Source: Allolobophora icterica
Taxonomy: Eukaryota > Annelida > Clitellata > Crassiclitellata > Lumbricidae
Length of the DNA stretch: 64,000 nt
Assembly (NCBI GenBank): GCA_963556255.1
Contig: OY744604.1
Span: 29,264,099-29,328,098 of the forward strand
Direction: 5' to 3'
In this document: one piece after another, positions 27,804 to 40,896 of the stretch
Layout of the letters: the number at the start of each line of letters is the position of its first letter
Position numbering within the stretch: position 1 is the first letter of the stretch
Program-made: the position numbers and the translations under genes
Notes under the pieces: model-generated
Told to the model about the DNA's origin: nothing
Database searches by the model: none
Seen by the model: only the letters and a program-made list of their open reading frames with translations

Positions 27804-28063
27804 AGTCCGACTTGACAATTTTTTAGTAAGAATAGAAATCTGGAGATGTTTGTGATTTTTTTGGGTCTTTTCCTCGGTTTTGGTCTTGAGTTTCAAAGTC
27901 TTGGTCTTGGTCTTGAGGTTCAAAGTCTTGGTCTTGGTCTTGGTCTTGAGGTTTAAGGTCTTGACAACAAGACTGTAAATCGCCCTCTGCACTGGTTACT
28001 TGTATGAATGCCCTGGCTTTGCCCTGGTTAAAAAAATTGTCTGGCGCCGCCACTGCTGTCAGT

Positions 28064-28140
28064 GCGAAGATAAGGCTGGGGACAAGAGGACTAACATCCT
28101 CCCTTCATAAACCAAGACTAGGAAAAGTGAACCCGCTAAC
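28064..28140 (+). mobile_element. SINE fragment, right half of the split copy
   Basis: Continues the SINE body broken at 8819. It is similar to 7690-7735 (GAAGAT...GG...CATCC-CCCTCATA...CCAAG). Confidence 0.65.
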
Positions 28141-28620
28141 ATTTCATATCTACGACTGTCTCTCGAAACAGTATAAGGGCCTAAGGGAATGCTCTTCTTA
28201 TTCTGCCAACGAAGAGCGACGGACAAATCACCAGAAGAAACTAATGATTGGATGGAATTTCAATAGTTTAATTAAGCATCTTATCATTATGGCAACAAAG
28301 GCCGTTGACGCCGATTGGAAAAGGTTCTGTACACCTCTCACTGTTACCAGATCCATTTATTGACAGTTCCCAGAAACCATTCAGCGATTAAACGCAGTTG
28401 TGAAATTTATTGCAGCATTCAAACTATTTTGAAGGTGTCTAACTATAGGTAGTTTTATGCCTCCTATCAAAATTAATAATCATAATAATATGGCTGGGTA
28501 ACAGTAGGTATAATATGATAAATAATAATAAAAATAATTATAGTTTCTTAGAGCCTGAGGGATTTTCGTACCTCGGGCGTTAAAACATAGTAATTATAAT
28601 ATAAGTAGCCTAAATTATAA
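28141..28620. other. non-coding, nothing recognised
   Basis: AT-rich with scattered ATAATAATA. No gene or repeat termini found. Confidence 0.5.
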
Positions 28621-28705
28621 GGGTCCATAGAGTAGTGGTAACATCACTGGCGTGAAGAGCAAGCGGTAGCGGGATCGCTTCCCGCAGCACTCTCAAAAAG
28701 GTCCA
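28621..28705 (+). mobile_element. tRNA-like SINE head
   Basis: Contains an A-box-like TAGAGTAGTGGTAAC and a B-box-like GCGGGATCGCTTCCCG. It shares the first motif with the opposite-strand head at 29335-29425. Pairing is too degenerate for a working tRNA gene. Confidence 0.5.
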
Positions 28706-28980
28706 CTCAGCCTATTTTCATTCGCGAGATGGCGCGTTGTTAAAAATGAGATGTAGGACGTGATGGGCGCCTTTTATGGCTGCCGTATACAGTTAAATTC
28801 CACTCCTGTAATAACTTGTGATCGTCCGTTCATACTGATTTGTAATATAGGCCTACTGCGTAATTGTCAGTTTGAAAATATTAAACGAAAATATTATTAT
28901 TAAATTGACCGCTTCAGACACCCACCGCAGAGTTTCATCGCAAGAGGGAACAGAACTAGGCCTACATCGGATGCAACAAA

Positions 28981-29170
<190 letters not shown>

Positions 29171-29334
29171 AATAATAATAACAACAATGAAAATAATGAT
29201 GCCAGCGGAGACAGGGCCTATTATAATAATTATATTCTTTATTATTTCAAACCGACAGACGCAGTAAGATTACATTGAAACATGAAAGTACAATCAAGAT
29301 CTTAATTAACACACGGTTTAGCAGCCATGCAAGG

Positions 29335-29425
29335 CGCCGCCCTAGAGGGGGATTACAGGAGTCGATCCGCGTACCTTAAGCTCTCCTGGCCATGAGTGTT
29401 ACCACTACTCTATCCCCCTCCCTAT
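29335..29425 (-). mobile_element. tRNA-like SINE head
   Basis: On the minus strand, GGGGGAT at the 5' end pairs with ATCCCCC at the 3' end like an acceptor stem. AGAGTAGTGGTAAC fits an A box and GGATCGACTCC a B box. The T stem does not pair properly, so a SINE or tRNA pseudogene is more likely than a functional tRNA. Confidence 0.55.
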
Positions 29426-31160
29426 AGGCCTAATTATAACTCTGGAGAATTATAAAAGGTCTACTTGGGTTGGATAGTAAAAATAATCGGCCTGCCATTG
29501 ATAGGCCTATAGGCTAGCGCTTCAACCGACCGAGCCCAAGCAAATCGACGGAGTTAATATTATATGGAAGCTTTTAACTGAAGTCCGGGAGTGATCTTTT
29601 GTTCTAGGTTAGTCTACTACTGCGCACTTCATTTCATCGATCAACTTCTACTGAACAGCTCTGCGCAGCTTTAGGCATCTTTGTAAAGCTCAGTTCGTAT
29701 ATAATTATACACTCGCCACTACCATGGTCTGGTGGCGCCAGTCCGAAGCCTGGATAAAGAAGGAGGGCCGACGCTAATCAACTATGTTGTGACCCATGCA
29801 GTGCTACTAGGCCTAACAGAAAATATACACACAACTGCGTGTATGGGCCAAATGGATTTAACGTAGAGGTGGTAATGTTGATGGTAGTGGGGTGGTGGTG
29901 GCACTGATGGTGGCAGTAGGAAGAGAAAGGTGATGGTAGTATAGTGGTTATGATGATAAGAAGAAAGAGGAAGCGTGATGATGATGATTATAATGATGAC
30001 GGTAATTGTAATTATAATTACGACATTTTATGTAGCATCGTCAGTAGCAAGCTACTGTGATGGCGACAGCGCTGATGATAATGATGATGCTGCTGATGCC
30101 ATTCATGATGATATCGGTGCCTATAGGTGTCCAGTGGATGTTGGGCTGCTCGCAACTGCGCAGTAGCATCCTCTTAAACGAAACTGCGCCGCATCTAAGC
30201 AACATCAACAGTTTAATGACCGACTTGAAGGATTGCGACTAAGTGCAGTCATTGGGGTCAAACCTTTGGCAACAGTTCATCGGAAAATCTTAACGACCGT
30301 ATACGTCCTCGGCTTAACCTTCCACAGATCTGCCACCGAAACGGACCAAAACAACTTGGTTCTTGCGAACTTGATTTGATTCCATCATCATTATCATCAT
30401 TCAGTTCCTGAAGCCAGCTATTCGGCGGCGATGGGTACGAATAAATTATGTTCATTGTCCTCGGTCATTTGTCAAGTCCATTGCTCCGTTCTGTGTTAGT
30501 CAAGTGCTATTATGTCATCATTTATATTATCTATCCAGGGATTCCAGGGTAGTCTTGGTGTGCCTTCGTTTCTTTTTCCTTCGATTTGACATAGAGCCGT
30601 TGGATAAACTGGTCTCCTGACGCGGGTTTTGTGTGGTGCTGAGAGATTTCGGAGATTTTCATTAATTTACAGGTAGGCCTACTTGATGATGAGTCTTGAT
30701 CTCATCAGAGGAAAGAAAATACCGGGGAGAGAAATTATGGCCTTTACCGACATTAATTTTAATTATCTACTGTCGTTGTCGTCTCGCAATTCTAAATTAA
30801 ATTTAATGTTCAGTTTTCAATTTTTATTTTTTGCCTCTAGCCCATGGCGTCACTTATTGTTTTTAGTGACTGACGATATAACTCACGCAATCGCCCTTTC
30901 AAATACGTACAAATGATCCGATTTTGGAAACTTTGGCCTATAGACAAAAATTAGACATAGAAGGAGGAGCAGTCCATCAAGCTTGCCTGAGAGACAGCTA
31001 CAGGTATGGAATCTCAGTGACTTCATTTTCTTAGTCTCGGCATATGTGTGACCAGTCCTTTCCCTCGCCGTCTGATCTTCCTACTGACAATGTGGTGTAC
31101 TGTGTACTCATTGTAGCTAAGTTGACTAAGTGGCTAAGATGGAGCCGTCATTTCGAAAGA
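29426..31160. other. non-coding with dispersed repeats
   Basis: No gene recognised. GAT/GTG-rich patches lie at 29860-30110. Bases 30425-30545 resemble 42450-42560 (GGCGATGGGTACGAA...ATTGTCCTCGG), and 30600-30680 resembles 4480-4550, so old dispersed repeats are present. Confidence 0.5.
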
Positions 31161-31164
31161 AATT

Positions 31165-31250
31165 TCTGCCCTTTATGGGATTTGAACCCCGAACCTCTAC
31201 GTTCACAGCCCAGCGCGTTAACCACTAGATTATTGCGCAACCAAATGAGT
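31165..31250 (-). mobile_element. tRNA-derived SINE head
   Basis: Minus strand shows an A box (TCTAGTGGTTAACGCGC) and a canonical B box (GGGGTTCAAATCCC) at tRNA spacing, followed by AAAGGGCAGAAATTT. No CCA-ready acceptor pairing, so a SINE rather than a tRNA gene. Confidence 0.7.
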
Positions 31251-31264
31251 GAACAAAGCAGATG

Positions 31265-32430
31265 TTTACTAGTGTAGCTGAATGCCAAGAGGGGGCTGAG
31301 AATTAGCTGAAGGAAGCTCTGAAGACAAGGGAATGATTCAGATAGCACCGTCGGTCAAAGAGACGCTGAACGATAAAAAAAGGACAAAGCAAGAACAAAG
31401 AAACGAAAAAAACAGAACCAAACACCGAACAAAGAAAGAATCAGACAAACAAGTTGTTAAAAAATCGTTTAACGGGAAAGAGAGAAGTACAGAAAAATAG
31501 AAGAAGAGAAAGAGAGACAGACAGACAGAAAGACAGAAAGACATACAGATAGACACACAGACAGAAGAGCTCTCGGGACTTCGTGTAGAGGGCGCTTTGT
31601 TCCAGACAGATCTTCAATTAAAACAGGATTAGAACGGAAAATGGATTTATTTGTATGAAACATACACGGATACACCGACTGAAAAACGGACAAAAAAGCC
31701 ACCAGGAAGGTAAGAAGAACAACAGCAATGAAAATGAACGAAGCCAACTAAAAGAGAGACAGACAAACAGAGAAAGACACAGAGACAGAAAGACAGAGAC
31801 AAAAATAAATAGATAGAGAAGTAGATATAGGCCCTAATAGAAGATGAGAGAGAGAAAGAAAAACAGAGAAGGAACTAGAAATAGGTAAGAAGAGCGAGCG
31901 TAAGAGTGAGGCAGAAAGACACACAGACAGTCAGTCCCACAAACACACTGCCAATCAGACATATACGTATACACACACAAAGACATGAGGCATAATTCGA
32001 GAAAGCGGTGGAGTAGAAAGGAAAACAAAGAACTGAGCTGGAGTTTACGTTTGACATTTATCGTCCAATACCACGTATACTCTCCGGAGATTCATCATCA
32101 TATTCAGAAGTTGGAATCCCGTCTGAAAGGCATTCAACTCTTCATCCGTCTTCCAAATCATCGCAGCGATTATAATCAGAGCCACCTTGCAGAGTAGCAT
32201 CCATTATACACCAGAAAACGCACACTTTTTACGACAAGCACAAACCCATCTGGAAATCTGAAGATATCCCTCAGAAAGACATCTTTTATAATAATTATGT
32301 ACATGTGATCAAAGCGCACCCTGGCATTCGCTGAGCTTCATACCGGTCTAGAGTTTCAGTCTTGTGAAATAGAGAATCGAGCACTATTTACCCAGATCGG
32401 ACGACAGACTGTAAGTGGGTGGCTGCGCTT
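31265..32430. other. non-coding, AGAC/AGAA-rich
   Basis: Purine-biased sequence with short GACA runs at 31500-31560 and 31750-31930. No gene supported. Confidence 0.6.
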
Positions 32431-32439
32431 GTGGTTGGC

Positions 32440-32960
32440 TAGTATATGGTGGGTCTTGGGTGGGTGGGAATATTACTGGGTGGGTTGGTATATTGGGTGG
32501 GCGGATATAGTAGTTGGGGGGTATTTGGAAGGGTGGATATTAGGTGGGTGTGTATTGGGCTGGCGGGTATTGGGTGCTTGGGTATTGATTGGGCGGGTAT
32601 AAGGTGGATATTTGGTTGTGTATTGAGTGGGTGGGTATTTGGTGTGTGTGCGTGTGTGTGTTAGGTGAGTGTTGGATCGGTGTGCAATAGGTTGGTGGAT
32701 GTTGTGTTGGCGGGTATTGGGTAGCTAGGTATTACGTGGGCGGGTATTTGATAGATGGGTGTTAGATGGGTGTTGGGTCGGTGTGTTATAGGTAGGTAGA
32801 TGTTGTGCTGGCAGGTATTGGGTAGGTGGGTAATACGTGGACGGGTATTTGATGGGTGGGTGTTAGATGGGTGTTGGGTTGGTGTATTAGGTGGGTTGAT
32901 GTTGGGTTGGCGGGTATTGGGTAGGTGGGTATTTGGCGGGCGGGTTAAGGTTACTTTCGG
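32440..32960. repeat. degenerate (GGGTATTGGGTGG)-type minisatellite
   Basis: G/T-rich units built on GGGTATT, GGTGGG and GTTGG recur irregularly for about 500 bp on one strand. Two copies of an about 100-bp higher-order segment (TAGATGGGTGTTGGGT...) are visible near 32750 and 32865. Confidence 0.8.
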
Positions 32961-33079
32961 TGGGTATTGATGAGTGATGTGTGGGTGGTTGTGTTGCTTG
33001 TAATGGTTGGTTGAGCTACGATGGTTTTAGTGAATGGATGGTAGACTGACTCCATGATTCAGTCACACCCCAGGCGAGT

Positions 33080-33245
33080 GGTATCAGAGATTCATAAATA
33101 AAACTTACCTCTGTTCAAATTGCTTATCCTGCACAGGATATCTCTATCTGTCTCAGCGAACTGATCTTCAGGATGTTGACCTGAGTTTGGTGCGCCATCG
33201 ATTGATGCCTTGTGCATTGCACACAGGCGCTATAGAAGCTACTGA
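33080..33245 (+). mobile_element. LINE 3'-end remnant
   Basis: Bases CTCTGTTCAAATTGCTTATCC...TGATGCCTTGTGCATT...GGCGC-ATAGAAG are shared with 34750-34905, the end of the reverse-transcriptase fragment there. Only the last codons and 3' UTR remain. Confidence 0.6.
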
Positions 33246-33383
33246 TCAATCACTGACTCACTAACTCGGTTTAACTCGCTGACTGCCCCAATTATTGACA
33301 AACTGAGTTAATATGGTCTTAACGAGTTTGTGACTCATTGTTTGAATTAAACTGCTTCCCGTACTGGTTCCGTCAGTCAGTCG

Positions 33384-33480
33384 AAGTAAGTAAGTAAGTA
33401 AGTAAGTAGGTAAGTATGGACTTTGATGATCCGCCTGCAAACGCACTGCGGCTAACAAACGGGTTAATACAAGTGTAAGA
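33384..33480 (-). mobile_element. LINE 3' end with (ACTT)n tail
   Basis: GTAAGTAAGTAAGTAAG next to GCCTGCAAACGCACTGCGG. It is the same arrangement as 2575-2660, read on the minus strand. Confidence 0.5.
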
Positions 33481-34519
33481 AATTGAACATATCAAGCACA
33501 GGCACAAGCAACCTAAATAGAAGGAAAAGACTAAATTAATTTAAATCCAATTAATGTTCAAATTCCTAAGTAGAGCATTCTAATGATAAAATGTTTTCTA
33601 GACAGTGTATCAGTGAGGTGCAGTAGTGGTAGTAGTTGCTGTTTAACAAAGGTTATTAGCATCGCCCTCCTCCATTATCCAGGCTTGGGATTGGTACCAC
33701 CCGAAAACGGCATTGGCTGAGTTAAGTAAGTGTAGGAAAGCATGACGCTCCACTGATCGTATGAAGTGCCACGCAATAACGAGAGGAATTGAACCAGAAG
33801 GGATTAGTAAACAACTGTGGCGCCCTCTGTGTTCTAGTATCGGCTTCTGTTCAACGTCACGGCTAATTCGTCGGCAATGAAAGCCACTTAGGTGACTGTA
33901 GATCACAAAAGCCTTATGCAACGAACGTCTGCTCAGCTGTTCGGTTCGGTCTTTATGGTGCCTACCACTTCCAGACAATAGCACTCGTGTGATTTGCGTC
34001 ATTCTGAAGAGCACCGTCGTCTCCTTAATTGCTGTCTAAGACATCGCTAAGTCATCATTCTTTCTCGTGATGATGAAGTTGATGATGATGGTTATGCTCA
34101 TGATGGTGATGCAACATAGAGCATAAGCGGTGTATTAATTTTAGTTACATCTCAACTTGCGCTTTATAAATCTTCATAGGCCTATAAGAATGATGATGAT
34201 GTTGATGACCACCCCAACAAAGCACCAAAAAACAACAAACAGTATCATCATCATCGTCGTCGTCGTCATCATCAGGTTTTCTAGGTTGCTTGTTTTCTGT
34301 TCACGTTTAGAGTCTGCGCATGTCTGACACATTAGAAGTGTTAGATTACCGTGATGGCCTACTCTTGTTGTCTTGTCAAAAGCGGTTCCGGGTTAGCAGC
34401 TTAATTGCCATTCTACCGATGTCGCAAAATTCATTAAAGCTTAGGTAACATAGCAATATGACAATGAAATATTTCTAACTCCGCCACTCCTGTTCTCGGG
34501 TGATGACAGTTCCAAGTCT
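33481..34519. other. non-coding, nothing recognised
   Basis: An ORF of 123 codons on the minus strand (33643-34014) has no motif. Short GATGAT and GTCGTC runs occur at 34070-34270. Confidence 0.5.
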
Positions 34520-34905
34520 TTGAACTCTGGCCAGCCACATTACTTAAAATCAGTTCTTATTCCCCAGACTTATCATTATTCTACGGAATCTACGAGGTCA
34601 TCAGATTATCTTTGTCTAGTCGTACCTAAATCAAGAACTGTTCTTGGTGAACGAACTTTTTCGGTGTTTCTGGACCTGCTTTTGGAACTTGATCCTGTGT
34701 CTGCAATGTGCGCTCTGCTCAGTCGGTTTTATCATTTCGTTCTCAACTTAAAACTAACCTCTTTCAAATTGCTTATCCACCACAGACTGTCTCTCTGTCT
34801 TACGAACTGATCTTCTGAATATTAACCTGATTAATGATTATGGCTTGGTGTTGATGCCATCGGTTGATGCCTTGTGCATTAGACACCGGCGCAATAGAAG
34901 TCACT
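34520..34905 (+). pseudogene. LINE reverse-transcriptase C-terminal fragment
   Basis: The plus-strand frame carries the typical tail of a CR1/L2/Rex-type non-LTR polyprotein: TRSSDYLCLVVPKSRTVLGERTFSV, where the C-terminal domain ends. A shifted frame then gives LKTNLFQIAYPP. It is 5'-truncated and frame-damaged. Its 3' sequence matches the remnant at 33080-33245. Confidence 0.7.
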
Positions 34906-35214
34906 AAGTCTGGACGAGGAAGAAGGGCGATGCCAACGGTCCCTTAGCAGCAATCAGATGTCGTTAAACACTGGAACAACTACTATTACCGGTACATTTC
35001 CCGCTGGATTCCAACTCCAGAGCTTATTGCTTTAGAAAGAGTTTTAACATAACCACTGCAGGTTTCGCTTTCTAGTAGGAGTTTTTTTGTGACCACGCAG
35101 CTGTTAACACACGAAGGTGTGGTTTTCTCTATGTAGTCAGAGGCAGCTATACTCATAACAGATGCCAATGAGTGAGACTGAGCGAACACAAGACAGACAT
35201 AATTGAATCAGAGT

Positions 35215-36655
<1,441 letters not shown>

Positions 36656-36769
36656 CAGACAGAGAGCAAAGGCTTCGAGTGAATTGTTCGAAGGTGATAG
36701 ACCTATAAACATACGCATATGCAGGCTGTCTGTTCTGTTAGTAGTTAAGGTTTATCGCATAACATGTAC

Positions 36770-37150
36770 ATGTACAGCGCAGTGCGTTTGCAGGCGCTTA
36801 ATTAAAGAATAAATATTATTATTATTATTACATATAGGGCCTACGTATTATGTGTAACTCCTACACATAATAATGTAACAAAGGAACATCCAATGGTCAC
36901 ACGTATATACGTCAAAGCCACTAATTGGTTCATCCCGTGTGGGCGATTCAACTATGTTTCTCAATACATTTCCACCGCAAATTTCCATCTGGCGAAAAGC
37001 AAACGCATAGTCGCGGACACAGCTCGGCAGATCTGCGAGAATTTCTGTGCCGCCATAGGGGTGCTACGAAACGTCGGGGCGGGGCGGATCGACGGGGCGG
37101 GGCAAATAACTACGAAAGCTCGGGGCGGATTACGTAAGTAAGTAAGTAGA
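36770..37150. repeat. dispersed-repeat fragments
   Basis: GCGCAGTGCGTTTGCAGGCG (36778-36797) with AATAAA and (ATT)n looks like the LINE 3' end of 2575-2660. Bases 37040-37110 (CGTCGGGGCGGGGCGGATC) recur inverted at 42235-42290. Confidence 0.5.
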
Positions 37151-37259
37151 TACCCAGGCACTACTCGGCATTGACTGAACAGAGGGAAGAAGTGAAATTG
37201 TAATATGTAAGCTTAAGCCTGAAATTGGTCGTAAGAAGCTTTAAAGTACAGCCTTGGGC

Positions 37260-38265
37260 GATATTCGGACGTCATTTCCCACGCTCGGGGTAGAATTAAC
37301 TAACATGACGCGGCACCTATTTCAAGGCTCGGGGCAGCATTGGGGCGTTTAATTCAAGGCTCAGGGCAATAATATTAGAGTGATTAATTTCAAGGCTGAG
37401 GGCAGAAACTAACGATTCGGGGCGTCTAATTAAAGGCTCGGGGCAGAAACTAAAGAGTCGGGGCGTCTATTTCAAGGCTCGGGTCAGAAACTACTAAGAG
37501 TCAGGGCGTCTAATTCAAGGCTCGGGGCAGAAACTAACGAGTCGGGGCGTCTATTGACTCGGGGCAGAAATTAGCGCGTCAGGGCGTCTATTTCAAGGCT
37601 CGGGGCAGAAACTAACGAGTCGGGGCGTCTAATTCAAGGCTCGGGGCAGAAACTAACGAGTCGGGGCGTCTATTTAAAGGCTCGGGCAGAAGCCAATGAG
37701 TCGGGGCGTCTAATTCAAGGCTCGGGGCAGAAACTAACGAGTCGGGGCGTCTATTTCAAAGCTAGGGGCAGAAACTAACGAGTCGGGGCGTCTAATTCAA
37801 GGCTCGGGACAGAAACTAACGAGTCGGGCGTCTATTTCAAGGCTCGGGGCAGACCTAACGAGTCGGGGCGTCTAATTCAAGGCTCGGGGCAGAAACTAAC
37901 GAGTCGGGGCGTCTATTTAAAGGCTCGGGGCAGAAGCTAACGAGTCGGGGCGTCTAATTCAAGGCTCGGGGCAGAAACTAACGAGTCGGGGCGTCTATTG
38001 ACTCGGGGCAGAAATTAACGCGTCAGGGCGTCTATTTCAAGGCTCGGGGCAGAAACTAACGAGTCGGGGCGTCTAATTCAAGGCTCGGGGCAGAAACTAA
38101 CGAGTCGGGGCGTCTATTTAAAGGCTCGGGCAGAAGCCAATGAGTCGGGGCGTCTAATTCAAGGCTCGGGGCAGAAACTAACGAGTCGGGGCGTCTATTT
38201 CAAGGTTCGGGGCAGAAACTAAGGACTCGAGGCGTCCAATTCAAGGCTCGGGGAAGAAACTAACG
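37260..38265. repeat. about 41-bp minisatellite with higher-order structure
   Basis: Units carry the words CAAGGCTCGGGGCAGAAACTA and CGAGTCGGGGCGTCTA. A rare variant (CTATTGACTCGGGGCAGAAATTA) appears at 37551 and 37994, so a block of about 443 bp has itself been duplicated. No ORF. Confidence 0.95.
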
Positions 38266-38274
38266 CCGCCACCG

Positions 38275-38578
38275 GCGTATGAGCACCCGGTCAATGCCGC
38301 CGTCCAATGCCGCCACCGGCCGGCATTAGTCCACTGCGTATGAGCATCCGGTCAATGCCGCCACCGGCCACCGGCCGGCATTAGTCCCCTGCGTACGAGC
38401 ATCCGGTCCCATACCGCCACCGGCCGGCATTAGTCCCCTGCGTACGAGCATCCGGTCCCATACCGCCACCGGCCGGCATTAGTCCCCTGCGTACGAGCAT
38501 CCGGTCCCATACCGCCACCGGCCGGCATTAGTCCCCTGCGTACGAGCATCCGGTCCCATACCGCCACCGGCCGGCATC
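38275..38578. repeat. 49-bp GC-rich minisatellite
   Basis: Four nearly identical tandem units containing CCACCGGCCGGCATTAG and GTACGAGCATCCGGTC, preceded by two diverged units. It abuts the 41-bp array directly. Confidence 0.95.
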
Positions 38579-38658
38579 ACTCACTCACTCACTCACTCAC
38601 TCACAGTAAGGTAAGGCAAGGCAAGGCAAGGCAAGGCAAGGCAAGGCAAGGCAAGGCA
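38579..38658. repeat. (CACT)n and (GGCAA)n microsatellites
   Basis: About seven CACT units, then a short bridge and about nine GGCAA units. Confidence 0.95.
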
Positions 38659-39538
38659 ACGAAGCAAGCACTTCTTGAAAATTGTCTTTCTTATTTCTTA
38701 TTTAAAGGTCGCTGCCTGCAGTAACGTTAAAAAAGGTGTTTTGGCAATTCACCCCAAAGCGCACGGTAGGGGCGCTAGCGATGCCATGATAGAATCAATA
38801 GTAAACCCTAAAGCCAAATTTCGCGACATCTTCCCAGAATGACCGCTGACCCTTGGCAGTATTTCATCAACTAATGTCCACAACCACAATTTCCACCAGA
38901 AATCAAATTACCTCTAGTCCGCTAATATCCCCAAACCTATTACCAAAATTACAATATATCGTCCTTGCATCAAACCAATACTGCCCGGAGAAACATTTTA
39001 ACAACACACTATCCAAAATACCAATACTGCCCGGAGAAACATTTTCACACCACACTATCCAAAATACCAGAAGGTAGGGAAGATAAGGAAGGGAAGAAAA
39101 GATAAGGAAGGGAATGGAAGGAACGGAAGGAAGAAAGGTAACAAAGGGAAGGAAATGGATTGGAGAAGTAGGTAAGGTAAGTTAACGCATGGAAAGGTAT
39201 TCAGGTGAGTTGAAATGAGGTATGTTGAAGCCTAAAGCAGTTAAAGGAGAATAGGGTAAGTTTGGATAAAACACAGTGGAGAAGGTCAGGTAAAGTAAGG
39301 TAAGGTATGTTAAGCTTATTAAACTAACCAACGTCAAGTAGTATCCTTGCTACACTAGATGGTATAACCAAGTTAATCTTCTTAGTATTATCCGTAAGCA
39401 GTTATTAGTTCAATGTCAGTTATAATTTGTAATACTTATAACCATTTCTCAATGCAGATAGATCGTAAAATCTCGAACAGTTTTATTAAGTTCATTCAAT
39501 GTACTGTGTTTTTCACATTACTAAACAAATAATATAGG
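38659..39538. other. non-coding; GGAA/GGTAA-rich at 39060-39310
   Basis: A 32-bp block (CCAATACTGCCCGGAGAAACA...) is duplicated at about 38976 and 39021. No gene recognised. Confidence 0.6.
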
Positions 39539-39546
39539 CCCCTACC

Positions 39547-40491
39547 CAGACTTGTTGTCCTCGAGACCGAGGTCTTGGTCTCGAGTGCACTCGAGTTCGT
39601 TTTTAAAAGTCTTGGTCTTGGTCTTGGTCTTGAGGTTTAAGGTCTTGGTCTTGGTCTTGGTCTTGAGGTTCAAGGTCTTGGTCTTGGTCTTGGTCTTGAG
39701 GTTCAAAGTCTTGGTCTTGGTCTCGCAAGACCAAGACCAAGACCGGCTGTCAATATGAAAAGTCATTTAACAAAACTCAAGAATTTTTAAACTTATCAAG
39801 CCTGTTTGCATCAGAGCCTACGACAAATACCCACAGGCGGATACAAGTCTTGTTGGTCAGGAAAACCCATTGGCAGCAGCAACTAAGTTAAGCTGTATAT
39901 GGAAGCCCTGTCGAGACTTGTTTCTGAAGCCAGACGGTCTGAAAAAACCATGGGAGGATATCAAAAAGGCTCACGATTTGTACATTTACATCCAGTGCTT
40001 GAAAAGTTACTGTGTGTGCCAGCGACTTCAGCACTTAGCTATGGAAAGTATTTTTTCACGTGGTGGAATTTTTTGAGGCACGTCTTGGTCAGAAAATTCT
40101 GAGCTAATTGTCTTTTTTTTATAAAATACAAAAGGCATTTGGAATAACAGTTTGTATGAAGGACTTTTGTAAATACGAATTCGGAATTCTCTGCAGTCTG
40201 CATTTAAAGTTCATTTGCTTGAATAAAATAAACGACTCACGTTTTCATTAAAATATCGACTCCACAATATTTTGTGTAAAGAAAAGAAGTCTTGGCCTGA
40301 ATGGGATTTTTGGGGTCTTGGTCTTGGTCTTGGTCTCGAGGTTCAAAGTCTTGGTCTTGGTCTTGGTCTCGAGGTTCAAGGTCTTGGTCTTGGTCTTGGT
40401 CTCGAGGTTCAAGGTCTTGGTCTTGGTCTTGGTCTCGAGGTTCAAGGTCTTGGTCTTGGTCTTGAGGTTTCAGGTCTTGACAACAAGACTG
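39547..40491. mobile_element. hAT-type MITE (CTTGG family, copy B), 945 bp
   Basis: Starts CAGACTTGTTGTC, ends GACAACAAGACTG. Target duplication CCCCTACC / CCCATACC (one mismatch) at 39539-39546 and 40492-40499. Arrays with a 27-bp period (GGTCTT words plus GAGGTTCAA) lie at both ends in the same orientation, separated by an AT-rich core. The [13 protein letters not shown] ORFs are array translations. Confidence 0.92.
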
Positions 40492-40566
40492 CCCATACCA
40501 GATAATAATAACTGAAAAATATAACATCCGCCCTTATCGTACTTTTTTAGCAATTTTAGCCATTGG

Positions 40567-40781
40567 CAGTGGCGGCGATCTTGTTTGACAGGTGGGGGAC
40601 CCTGTCAACTGATCTGGTCGAAAGAGTTTTGAACTGATCTGGTCAAAAAAGAAAATATTTGATTACTTTTTTGGTGTTTCTTCTAAATTTGGGGTCCGAT
40701 GTATCGCGTGATCCCCCACTGACACTGTTAAAGGTTGGGGTCTTGTCCCCCTCGACCTCCCTCCCGGGATCGCCGCCCAAG
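40567..40781. mobile_element. hAT-type MITE (GCGGCGATC family), 215 bp
   Basis: Ends CAGTGGCGGCGATC and GATCGCCGCCC-AAG, flanked by exact GCCATTGG at 40559-40566 and 40782-40789. Related to the element at 45058-45390. Confidence 0.88.
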
Positions 40782-40896
40782 GCCATTGGGAGTTATTTAT
40801 AGGCTACATCAGCATCAGGGATTCCTTAATTTTAATTTTGAAGGTAGGCCTACTGATATCCTCATAGGTAATAAATAATATGAATAGGCTTATTGG

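Larger units (their letters stand above)
8940..27975. mobile_element. hAT-type MITE (CTTGG family, copy A) split by the Polinton
   Basis: Termini CAGTCTTGTTGTC and GACAACAAGACTG, with exact 8-bp duplication TAAATCGC at 8932-8939 and 27976-27983. Own sequence is 8940-9578 plus 27804-27975, about 811 bp. Both ends carry GGTCTT-rich arrays with a 27-bp period. Copies B (39547-40491) and C (40897-41810) are uninterrupted and show what the target looked like before the Polinton arrived. Confidence 0.93.
8820..28055. mobile_element. outer MITE interrupted by nested insertions
   Basis: Ends CAGGGGCGGCGCTA (8820) and TGGCGCCGCCACTG (28055) are imperfect inverted repeats. The 8-bp duplication CTGTCAGT flanks them at 8812-8819 and 28056-28063. 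Its own sequence is only 8820-8931 and 27984-28055 and is rich in GCCCTGG words. The rest is a younger MITE plus the Polinton. Confidence 0.85.

Noticed and set aside
37260..38578. Regular direct repeats considered as a CRISPR array
   Set aside because: Units are contiguous with no unique spacers, in animal DNA; they are minisatellites.
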